Below, piece after piece: positions 26,301-38,300 of a stretch of 64,000 nucleotides of DNA; within the stretch, counting starts at the first letter, position 1; every line of letters starts with the position of its first letter. A model generated the notes under the pieces. That model made no database searches and was not told the DNA's origin. It saw nothing but the letters and a program-made list of their open reading frames with translations. Position numbers and translations under genes: made by a program. Origin of the DNA: Durusdinium trenchii (lineage: Eukaryota > Sar > Dinophyceae > Suessiales > Symbiodiniaceae); assembly GCA_963970005.1 (NCBI GenBank), contig CAXAMN010008546.1, positions 178,368 through 242,367 of the forward strand. The letters run 5' to 3'.

Positions 26301-29300
26301 ATGCTCGGCGGACTATGCCGTACTGGGAGAAGGATCTTGGAGAGTCCAGGTGTTTGACAGTATGGTAACTTCATATAAAGATGCTTGCTGTATCTTTGGA
26401 AGGCTAGTATAAGATGTATAAGACTATAAGTGTTTGGTTAGATTGCTTTGGTAAATTATTTCGCATCATCACTTGTTTGGCACGACCTTTCATCCACTGC
26501 AACCCCATCCACTCGATAAAACTTCATATGCTTGGCTTTTGGCTTTTGTCCTTATTTGAAGACCAACTTGAAGAACCTCTCCAGTTTTTGTAGCCACAGC
26601 AAGCCTCTCATTGGTGCCTGAGGATATGTTTTGCTTCAATGCTGCGGTCATGGATTTGCTTGAGGACTGGATGTATGAGGCCCTTGTTTATATGTTTGTT
26701 CTTCCGATGGGGCGGATGGGGCTCATTCTTGGGGGCACTCTTCTTTACTTGGGGAGACTGAAGGGGCCGCCCGACGCGCAGCGCTTGGGGCTGATCCAAG
26801 AAGCCTCGGGGCGGGTTGGATCGGACTGTCCGTCCGGGGCATCGGAACGAGATTTGGATGAAAACCATGGCAAGCTCACTTGCTTACACTCCTTGGAGGA
26901 GGCAGGCATTTTGTTCTACGTGGAGTGGGAACCTAACCACCTGGTCATCCAGGATCCATGCCAGCCACGTCACCGTGTTCTGTAACTCTCAACGGGGGTG
27001 GCTCGCCACCCGCCTTCCATGCACTCCAGATATCTCCAGATCACCTGTGGCACCGTTTTTTTGCTCGACCCCAGAAAGCGTCTTTTTGTGAAGAAATTAG
27101 ACATGAGTTATATATCCCTAGGGATCCAGTCGGGTGCGACCGGACCCTGCTGGCACCTACATAACAGTGTCGAACACATCACCTTCTGAGAAGGTACTTG
27201 GATCGCTAGGGTATAAGACATCATAGTATCATGAATGAGGTAATATAATATATATATATATATACTGAGCTTCTGAACCCTAACATTCTTCTCGGGTTTG
27301 CATACAAACATCATGTTTAGGCGTGACATGCACTAAAACTATATATACATCTATACGGTAGTCTCTAAACAAAAAAGGGGTCAACTCAGATGACCAGTTT
27401 CATTCACCTTCCAGGTCCGCACGACTGGCCCGACGCCGCGGACGGTCGGCGAACGTGGCAGGTGCTGGACTGCTTCGACACCATCGTGGTGAATGCCGGG
27501 AACACCTTCCGACTGCAGGAAGAGTGTGGCTCGGTCCGGATCGGTGAAGAGCAACACGGTTTGGATCGGTCGGACAAGAAGGGTTTCCACATGAGAACTG
27601 GACCTGTACTGCAGAAGATGGGTGTGGAGATGTGTGGATAATTTTTCTCAAGTGATGTTCGTTGCGGGCGATGTGTCCTCTCGTTTTTGCTTCGCTGCAC
27701 ATCGCTAGCATCGCACCTGTTCGGCCCTCAGAAGTGAAGACTCCCCTAAGAGCGCCGAAGACCATCCTCGATTCCTGGACCCTATAGTTCTTCTTGATGG
27801 ACCGGTTTGACATGCCATGTTTGGGGGAGCGTTTTACTATAGATTCTACATGGGGGAGACCAATCTGGCAAAATAGTCACGTGTTCTTTTGTGGTAGGCA
27901 TTGGCCAAAACAGGTTCCTTCTTTACATCGAGCCGGTCTGAGTGCGGTCCAATCGCTGCAAAATGCCACCGCCCGATCCCACGGATGACCCATATCAAGA
28001 TGCATCCCCCTAGGGCCCTAGGGCTCCAAGTAATGCATTTGGACCCTCTAAACCAACCCCCTGTCCCACCTTCTCAGAAGGTACTTGGAGCCCTAGGGTC
28101 CGTGCATGAAGACCCCGAAAGAGCTCCCCACGCCACAAGATCGCAGGGCGAGCCCTGAGGGCTCCACCTTCGGAGCTCGCCCAACGAGCCCGTCAGGTGA
28201 TGTCTTGACCTTGAAGATGGCCAAGTGCTTCGGATGGACCAAAGCGCTGGGGAACTTTGGGGTGGGGCATCAAAGGTCGCAAGACAGCCCGATGGATGCT
28301 GAAATCGTTAAGAAATGGATCGTGAATTTAAAATATATAATGGTTGTGCTTTTACACCGTGCGGCGTGATGTTTTTGATATGTTGTGTGGGTCGTTTGCT
28401 GGCGGTGGTGTTTTCAAGGTATAGATGTTCACAGGAACCGGACCTGACAGGACCTCCTTCGACACCTGGCAACTCCGGAAACCCCCCAGGCCCTACTGTA
28501 CAGAACTGGAGGAAGAAGCCGATGGCGTCCCCAGCTGCTCCGGATGTGTGCGATGCTCCGCTCCCGCTCGCTCCCGCTCGCTCCCGCTGACCGCCTTCCG
28601 GACAGCCGCTGTGAGGATGCCGCAGCCCATCACCTTATCGGACTTCAAGGCGGTGATGCTGGCGTCCCTGCGCTCCTTGATCCCCAAGGACTGGTCTATA
28701 CAGATGCCGCCGGTGACGATGCCGACCTCTCCGTCCCGGCAACGAGCCGACCAACGACCGGGGTGGTTTGGGACTGGCATTCGATGACTCCGAAAAGGCC
28801 AGTGGGTGGAGGTATGAGGTCATTGGTCGAGGTAGGTATAGATGTTCCAATCCGGAGTCTTTGGGTTTGGCATGCTGAAGACAGTTCTCGGACTCATCCA
28901 ATTGGTTGATGCTACCTGGAACGACGATCAGACCTTTTCCTCGTGGCTCTTGGACAAAAACCCTCTGATTGGAGCAGAAGTCATGCGGCTTTTTTAAGGA
29001 AACACCAATGGTAAATCTCCCTCTAAGTATGCTTCATCCTCCTCTCGAATTTGGTCTATATATAGAGACCAAAAAAAATCTACAACCCTAACAATCCTTG
29101 GGCCCTCCATGACAGGGGTCGGACCCGACATCTTCTCAGGGGTCCGGACGCCAAGGAAGCCAAACAAAATCTCAAGAAAAGGACGAGTCTTTCCCTCGTC
29201 GTTCCAGGACTGGTCCGCCTCGCATGAAGCGGCTTGGTCCTGGCTTTGGCAAAACGTGGAGCACCTACTGCAGCAGCAGCTGGGCAAGCCGCAACAACGT

Positions 29301-32300
29301 GAACGCCTCCTGGGGATGCTCGAACTCGGTAGAAATGGCGGATGGTGGGGGGAGTTGGGGATGATTTGGTGGCGGGTTGGGTGGTAGGCTGGTGGGGCTG
29401 GTGGAGAAGTGTGACCCTGTTAGCCTTTGACTCACTAACATGGAAGTGGATGGCTTGGTCTTGTGGAGGACTAGTTTCCTCTACCAACAAGGGTGGGGGT
29501 CCATGTTAGTGAGTCAGAGTCTACAGATTGATTGAGATGGATTTGACATGGATTTGGGCTCCAAACCTGGAGCCCAACGGTCATCGACACTTCTTGGAAC
29601 CACAGGCGGAGGGGTTTCAGTAAGGAGACCAGCCCGGCCCGACCTGGCATCCTATATGGTCCTATCAGACCCCAGGCCTGGGTCCTCTACACACCCAACG
29701 ACCCGTCCCCCCGCGCGTCCGCACCTACGCACCCGATCTCGAGGCGTTTCTTCGCGTCCATCGACCAAGAGAGACGTGATGCGATTTGCCTCACCTTGTA
29801 TGGGCGGTTCTTCCAGTTGGTGCCTGCAGGCACCGTGCCGGGCAGTGTGTGTTTTTTGGGTATGGCTTAGTTTTATGTACTTGATGTGTTCATGCTTTTC
29901 TGTGGTATTTGTTTGAATGTTTTGTTGGGAAATCGAAGATCGATCGGATGTTTTTGGAGGGGTTGGGCCCCGCAGCGGGGCGATGTGTTTGGGAGATGGT
30001 CCAACATCGCCTCCTGACCTGAAAACCTGGCACGCCAGTCACGGACAGGGCCTTTCCTTTTCCTTTTTTCGGGGCTCACGGTCTTGGAACCCAATGTTGT
30101 TGTAGCCTCTGATGATCAAATCGCAGACAGATACCAGACAGAGACCATTCCCGATCGTCCTGGTCGGGCCCTGGCGATGTGTCAACGAACATGATGAGTT
30201 TGTAACAACACAGTCAGAGATGTCAAGATGTCGATATCACCATCATTGCGTTACTATACCCAGACACTCCATGGGGCTGCCATATATGCCTACATTGGGG
30301 TGGTTTGAGGGGTGAATGTAGCGGCAGCCCCATGGAGTGTTTGGGATATAATCAGGGTCTCCGATCGGCGCTGTTCAGCGGGCTCGAGTCAAGGAGCTTC
30401 TCCACCTGCCCCGGTTTCCGCGGGTCCGCCTCAATCAGTCGCTTTGGGGTCGCCTCTTTCCACCGCAATTGGTGAACTTGCACCCCCCTCAGGTGCCTCA
30501 GGTGTACCCTCTAACGGTTCACCGCCTGTTTGGTCTTCAAACTTGAAATGCTCAAGGCAGACTGGTGGGTCAGTCTACACTCCGACTCTAACATGGAAGT
30601 GGAAAACCGCCTGTTTGTAAAGGACAGTAGTCTTCCAAGGGGCCATTCCATGTTAGTGAGTCATAGTGTAAAAAGAAGGTTCCAAGTCACCATCGACATG
30701 AGTTCAACCGAGTGTACTCCAACCCTCTCAACCCGCCCTGTCGGCCAGGACAGGATCATTTCAAGCAATCGGCGTCGCGCCTGGCGCTGATCGCCAATCG
30801 CGTGCTGGATATGAGTGCCGCGGCGATTGGGTGGTGGGTGGTGGAACATGAGTGGAGCAGTGGAGGATGGCATGGTGGAGCTGTTGAATCTCGGGTGCTT
30901 GGACATGTGGAAAGTCCCAAAGAGTTCTTTGAGAAGGGCCCTTTTTCTTTTACATCACTAAGCATCCTTTGCTCAGAAGGTAGGGCCCTTTTTCCATGAA
31001 TCCCTGAACTTCCTACAGTTCCTAGTTGTGGTCTTGGGGCCGGGGTTCACTGGATCGTCCCTTCGGGACGTGTTCCTTTCCTGTGTTCCTTTCCGCCTCG
31101 CGCTTCTCGCCCTGAAAGGCCTTGAGAACGAACGATCTCCGAACGCCGAACGAGGCTTTGAGGTCATCAAATATCCCTATCGCATGGTCGACGAGATCAG
31201 CGCCTTGGGTCTACGCCACGTGGGCTATGCCGTGCCCATCGAGTACTTTGGTCCCTTCGTCTCCGCCGCCATGGACGGGCTCAAGGGTCTGACTGAGGGG
31301 GTGTGGGAGGGCTCGAGGCAGCTGGGCGAAGGATGTTTCGAGGGGTTTTCTGTAATACCTGCATCCCTTTTCAGCGGGTGATCACCTCAATCTGCGCGAC
31401 TTCTTCGCGAAGAAAGCACGGAGGTCAGCTGAGAAACACTTCTTTTACACCACTCGCTCCAGCTGTCCAGCTGGGATGGGTTTGATGCTGCTTTGGCCCC
31501 TGAGAGGCTCTGAGGTTCATCGGAAGAGTTCTGGATCTTTTTATGATCCTTAGTGCCTAGTGTCTAGTGTGCCACCTTCCTGGAACCTCAAATGGTTTCT
31601 GGGTTCCCCATGAACATGCACCCACCGTCCAGAGAACACCTCCGTGAAAGCACCAACACTTGAGGTCTCCAGCTTTGGACCTCTCCGTTCATTTCGTTCC
31701 AAAGTGCCAGACTGAGCTCAGGGACCCCGCGTCGCAGTTTGGAAGACGTTTCGACCTGGGGCCCAGGGGCTGTCCCAAGTTAGGGCTGTCCCATCTTAGG
31801 GCAGGGACGGATCGAAATAGACTCCCCTCCTGGAGCCCCTCCTGGCTCCCACCCCCCCCAAGTGAGCCCCACCGAAATGCGCCCAAGCCAAGAGCCGCAA
31901 GGGGGGGAAGATAGGAGTATCCAAGCACCATGATCACCATGACCCTGGCGGAAACTCCACCAACCCTCTCCGAGCCTCCACGAGCCTCCGCGAGCCGTCT
32001 GAAGGAGACGCTGGAAACAGAGGCCAAGGCACCGGAGGAGGTCATGGACAGCTTCTCCTGGTCCTTGGGTTTGATCTCCAGGATGTGCCCTGGCCGCGCG
32101 AAGTCGCCCGATCCGGTCTTACCTTCTGAGGTTCAGTACGACTGGATCCCTATAGGGTTTTAAGTCGGGTTTTAGAAGGCTGGGAGGCACATCAAGGCCA
32201 AGTGGAACCTGGCTTCATCCGAATGGATGCCTTGGGAGGGCGTCGCAGTTGATCCATTCGCTGCTGAGGAAGAACACGGCCTATTTTTTATAGAGGTCGA

Positions 32301-35300
32301 CGTCGTCACATACAGTACCAAAGTACCAAGATGCTCCCAAAAACGGTTCTATAACCCAGACACTCCATGTGTGCCATATATGCCTACACTCTCCTACATT
32401 GGGGTGGTGTTTGGGGGGTCAATGTAGGCGCCAGTCCGATGGCAGTCCCAAACGCGTTTGGGATCATCCAAATGGCTTTTGCGGCGTTTCGTTTCGCCCC
32501 TCCGGTGTCAGTTCCGCCGTCCTCACCGACGTCTCCTCTAGTCCGCCCTGCCCCTGCCGTTCTTTCGGGCCCCAAGTCCGGCTCCGGCTCGGCTCCAGCG
32601 CGGCGCGCACGAGCGCACGGAGCGCACGAGTTCGGGTGAAAACGGAGCGGAGCCGTCCTGTTCATTGAACGGGGTCAGGTTGGTGAGGACGATCAAGGAA
32701 GGCTCCACCATCGTGGCTTGGACGGCGTACTCCACGGAGTACGCGGAGTGGGGGGAGTGGCGTGGAGTGGGGGTGGAAAGCCTCCAACTGATGAAAGGCA
32801 AAAGATGATGGCACGACAAGGATGGCTGGGTTGTAAGCTTTCTTGGTGGTGAAAGATGAGTCAAGTGGTGCAAGAGTGGAAAGGTCACGAGTTGTTGAAG
32901 GTGATGTCGCCAGCGGATGTTTCATGCCAGCGGATGGGTGGGATTTGAATTACCACCGAGTACGCAGATGTGATGCCTCATGTGAGGGGGGGGCTCTACC
33001 AATATGCCATACTACTCCCAGGCATTAACATGGAAGTGGAAGAGAAAAATGGTCCACCAGGAGCATAGTTTCCGGGGCCAGGGAGTGTAGTAGGTTGATA
33101 CAAGGATATACACCCTTCCTCGGCTTTAGCATGATGGCATCAACTTGATGAATATCACGCGACTAAAAACGTGGGACATCCGCTAGCTTGGCACACCAAC
33201 TCCTCGGAAAGCACCTTACTGAACTGCTCCTATACATCCGACAGTGGATCCTTTCTGCTTTGCATGAATCAGCACACTATGTACCTGGACCTTCAAGGGG
33301 TGTCCAATGGAGGTCCCTTAGTAGTGTAGGGGCTTCCATTGGTGACCCCTTTGAAGGTGCTGGTATATAGTATTAATTATACAATGGCTCACCTATACGG
33401 TAAGCCTTCGCATGTTTGATCCGGCGTCGTCCTTCAGTCCACACCGAGACATTTGCACCGAACCTGCGCCTCTTCACCACCATTTGAGCTCGTTCGTTTT
33501 GAGAGATGTGTCTCGATCCTACGCCTTGTATCGCTGTGCGCGTCTGGGCATGGGCTAACCCTTCCCCCCCCAAAGAAGCGCCGCGGCAGACCAGACACTG
33601 CCGCCACGGCGGGCGGCAGACCAGCCGCCCTGTCCGGCGCAGTCGCCCGCCCTGGCCCTGACGGACGGTTCGCTGCGGGCCGCGGCAAGGTGATGAAGGC
33701 CATCAACCAGAACTCCCGGGAGCTGCTGTCCACCTCATTGGCCTGCGCGCCGCGGGGCAAGCGCTGCGAGTGGGTGCTCACCATCTCGGAGACTCGGAAG
33801 TCGCTAACAACGACGACGGTGGTGGGGCGTGAGGTGAGGTGTGGTGGGGCCAGGTAGGTACCAGCGCTGAACAGCGCTTTCAGGGAGGTGGTGGTGTTTT
33901 GGGGGGGTTGGAGACTTGGTTGACATGGAAGATTCATCCCACGAGAATACCGAACGATCTTGATCAACCAAGTCGAGAGAGAGAGAGTCTTAGTCTTTCC
34001 ATGCAATAGAATTTGAAGAAACTTAGAGGCCCTCCAAACCACTGAGTTTTTGAAGGTATTATGCTCATTTCAGGAGGGCAACTAGGGGCCCTCCCTTGTT
34101 CTACTCCTTGTTCTATAGAGCGAAATGATCTCGAATCACCTACACTCGCTTGTACATTCAAGTGACATGCAGTCCATGGCAGGAGGGCGTCCCACTCTGG
34201 TACATAGCTTCACTAATATTAGACCATTAGCCACTGAAAGCAAACAGCCACAGAGTTTGTTGGTGACATTCTCCGCGCATCCAAACTTGGTACGAACATC
34301 TTTGGATCAGGTGTGTGTATGAAATCAATCTTGGGGGATACTGAGCATTTTTTGCTGGGTGTCCGGCGTCAATCCTTGACTTTTGGAGAGTTCCAGAATG
34401 TTCCAGTTATGAACCATCTCAATCATGCAACTCAACAGATAGTTTCAGAATGTTCTCCACTTCAACCGTCAGAAAGGGCTAAACCCTAAACCGCCATCTG
34501 CGGCCGAGTTCCGCTCCGTCTTCCGCCGCGGGCGGAACTCGGCATCCGACTGCTTCGCCTATTTGGAAGTCACAATGCAAAGAAAGGTTGACATGGTTGT
34601 CCATCGTCCTGTGACGAAATCAAACCCAAAAAGGAATCAAACATGACTAATGCATACTATAGCTACTAAAGCTATAGTCAAAATATGTCGAAATAATTGT
34701 TGGTATTTGGCTTGAAAACAGAAGTGGCTTTTGGAATCCCCAGGGATGCGCCGTTGGAAAAAGCCCAGATGACACAACCTATTAAGTCGCAATCAGATTC
34801 CCTCTTTTTCCTTTCTGTGGTGCCAACAACCAGCTCCAAAAACTCACCGCTCTACATAGTACAGTGCTCCTCCCAACCCCCCACCCCCTTTTTGCCGTTC
34901 CGCCCCGTAACCCACCCGTAACCCGCGCGTTCCGCATCACACCAACAAAACCGGACACCTGCAGGTGGGAACCCAATCCATCAGCCCCTTGATGTGGGCC
35001 ATCGACAGTGGCACCTGGACGGCTGCCGAGCACATCATCGAAGACTTGTTGACCATCCGCGCCGACCGAGAGAAGTGCCGATGGGACCGGGACGGACCGG
35101 GACCATCGGTGGACGGAGGACGACGGTGGGGTGGGGCGAGGGTGGCCTAGCTGGTTGGTGCGACCAATGCGGCGATTTGATGAAATCTCCCTGATGACTG
35201 AAACCATTGGGCTGGCAAAGCACCACCATTGTCATTGTCATCCTCATCTTGCTCACCTGCACAAGGACCAAAAGGCTACAGTAAGAGTCCCTGCTCTCCT

Positions 35301-38300
35301 TGTCCACCTGCTCACCTTGCTCCCTTCTCATCCTAGGTGACTGTGTCACCGCCACGGCCAGGTACTACTATGGTTTGGATCATCTCTTTGAGAGGCCTTC
35401 GATGTTGGTGTCCCCAGGAGCAGTTCTCCCACGAAAATAGGATACCTGGACCATCCTGTCGGGGTGCCCAATGGAAGCCTATAGGTAGTGTGGGGTAGTG
35501 TGGTTATTGGCCAGGCCTTCTTTTTGCTGGTGTTTCTTGACGAAATGGAGCTCAACTAAGACCTTTTGAGGCTTCAGTTCTGGTGCCCATATCTGAAGAA
35601 AACAGCTCCTCTTCATGTGTTTTCAGCCACGTGTTCGTCACGTGACGATCGGACGCTTTGGACCATCGCCTTGAGAGGTCGCTCCCGACGCCCCTGTGCC
35701 AGGCACCCAGACATCGTTGAGATCTTAGGCACCCGCGCCACCGTGCTCTTGCGGCTCGCCCCATCGTCCGAGAGAGGTGTGACGGAGAACCATCCAAGAT
35801 GGACCACTTGAGGGTGAAAAACCCGGCATCACCATGTCACGTTTTGATGCAAATGTGTGGTGAAATCATTATCTCAGGCTCATTGTTCCTCCCTTGGACG
35901 GTTTTTGCTGGGTGCGATCGTTTCTTTCCTGCCGTTCGCGGTTGACGCGGTTTCCCCACTTCGACGACGGAGGCACGGAGCCCAGGACTAGGCGAACACC
36001 GTGTGGGTCCGATTTGCACTGTCACGGTCCAACGTTGAAAAGTACTGGTTTCAGAGTAGATGGCATAAGTCCCTATGTCGGTAGTGTGATGTAGTGTGTA
36101 TGGACCCCATTAAGGACATCTTGGGGTGCCAGTGCCATCTACTCTGAAATCAGTGTAGATCATTTAAGGTCCAACCTTCTGAAGAGGTTTCAGATTGGAG
36201 GGGGGCCCCACTTCTGGTCCAGTCACTTCTGGTCTTTCAATCAAAAGGTTCCCCTCTATAAAAGGCCCATGCCTGTCTAAATGAAGTTGTCGTTGTCAAA
36301 CAATGTTGAAATCAGTAAAGGATTCGAACAAGGTTGTCTTGAAACTTGCTACCGAGGACACCGCTCTTCAACGGCATGGTTTGGCGGTCCCATTTGGCGC
36401 ACAACGGCATGCGTCGGGCGAACTACTACATCAAGCAACTTGACCATACAGACTACGGCATCCACATACTACGTCATTTGTGCATATACAATTTGTATCC
36501 AATGCATGATATATGGACTTTGGCATATGAGAACCCTACAAGCAATGAACATGCCCAGCCAGGATAGCTGGGAAGACCAGGCTGTCTAGGTGGCGGCTTG
36601 TGGCACTCGTTCAGATGATGTTTAGTGGTGGTCGACCTCCACTCCTGGCAGGATGGTGAATTCTTGGTCAACAGGCCGGCGGGAACCTCTAAACCACCAG
36701 CCAGTTGTGGTGGTGGTATGGACGGTCCGGGGGTTCTTCTTCCAAGCACCTGCCTGGAGGGGGAGTCGGGTTGGAGATCCGCCATGTGTTCACCATCTCT
36801 GGGGGTTAGGCAGAGAGGGACGATGAAAAGCCATGAAAAGCCATGAACAGCATGGAGCGACTGTTTTGGACCGGGGTAAAGACTACGATACCTTTAAATG
36901 GATCAGAATAGATCAAATCTATAGAGGCAACATCAATTACATAGAAGTGTCGTTTGATTGGAAAATAAGAAGGAAGTGAAGGTTCCTTTCAGCCGCCACG
37001 TCCTCGTCAGCGTTCCGACTTCACCTTCCAGTCCGTGCGCCGCCACTGGCGAATACTGGCGATCCAGTGATGTGAGAGCGGGGGCCCGAGGCCGTTGGAT
37101 TTCTGAGGCATTTGGTGGTGAACAAAGATGGGAAGTTCCCGGATGCTCTCCACAGCATGGTGGAATTGCAGGAGACGCTGCAAATCGCTGCAAAGAACAA
37201 GAAAGCATGACGCGGGGTTCGTGGTACTGGAGGTGATCTGGTGGGTGGAACAGCATGACCTGGGTGGAAAAGAACTTGTGTCTTTTTGTGAAACATCCGG
37301 ATTTGGGTGTTGAATCTGGTTTCCCTGTCCATGAGCGGCATGTTTTGAACTGCTAGATCATGCACACCAAAAATGGCATTTGGTCGAAATCATCACTTTC
37401 CTCAGTCCACAATCTTCACCGGCAGCACAAAGCCTCGGAAGCAACGGCTTTTTTCCATCAGATGTATCCCTGTATCCTCCACCCACCCCACTGATAGTTG
37501 GGATTCTGATCTACCCATACACCAAGTCCTCTCACCACCGACCTGCCCGACTTCCTGAACCGGCTTCATCCGACCACCGGATCCGGAACCGAAACCGCTC
37601 GACGACTCGATGGCGGGAGGATCCCAGCATTGCGGTGCATCCCTTCCTCATGCACCTCACGGAGATCATTTGGACCGGCGTGATCCGCCCGAAGTTCGTC
37701 TTCGGCAACACGTGGCCACTCGGGCGACGCGAAGAGGGCGAAGCAGTGAAGCGCGTGCCCAAACGGGTGGTGGATGGGAAGGGAACAGACGGGCGGGTGG
37801 GAATCGCTTGGAGAGAGAGGGAATCAGCTAAGAAGAGCTGGCTGGATGGATCACAAACACCTGTTTGAAGGGCAAGGGCCAAAAGTGCTTGTCCAGGACC
37901 AGCCGGTGTAGGATTCGAAACTGACCGGGTTTCAGGGCTTAGTGGAAGAACCATTGTTCCCAGCAGATGTTTGAGACCCTCGAAAGAGTCGAAGGCATCA
38001 GCAGTCCTTTTGGGCAAGTCAAAGCCGCTCCTCAGGCTTTGCCTACAGCAGGCAAGTAGGGAAAGCAGCAAGGTTTGTCTAGACCAAGTAGGGCTATCTA
38101 GACCTTAGCAAGTAGGGCTGTCTAGAAATACTTTCTCAAGCAATAGCACTTAGCAGCAAGGTCTCCAAAACAACTTCATGGGCTCACGTGTTTTTTTTTA
38201 CCAACGGGTGTCTCTTGGTGCACCCTCCCTTTGTGAGACCGGAACACATGCACGACATGAAATTCCATGTTCATTCTTTCAGCGTTGCATCGTCTTCACC

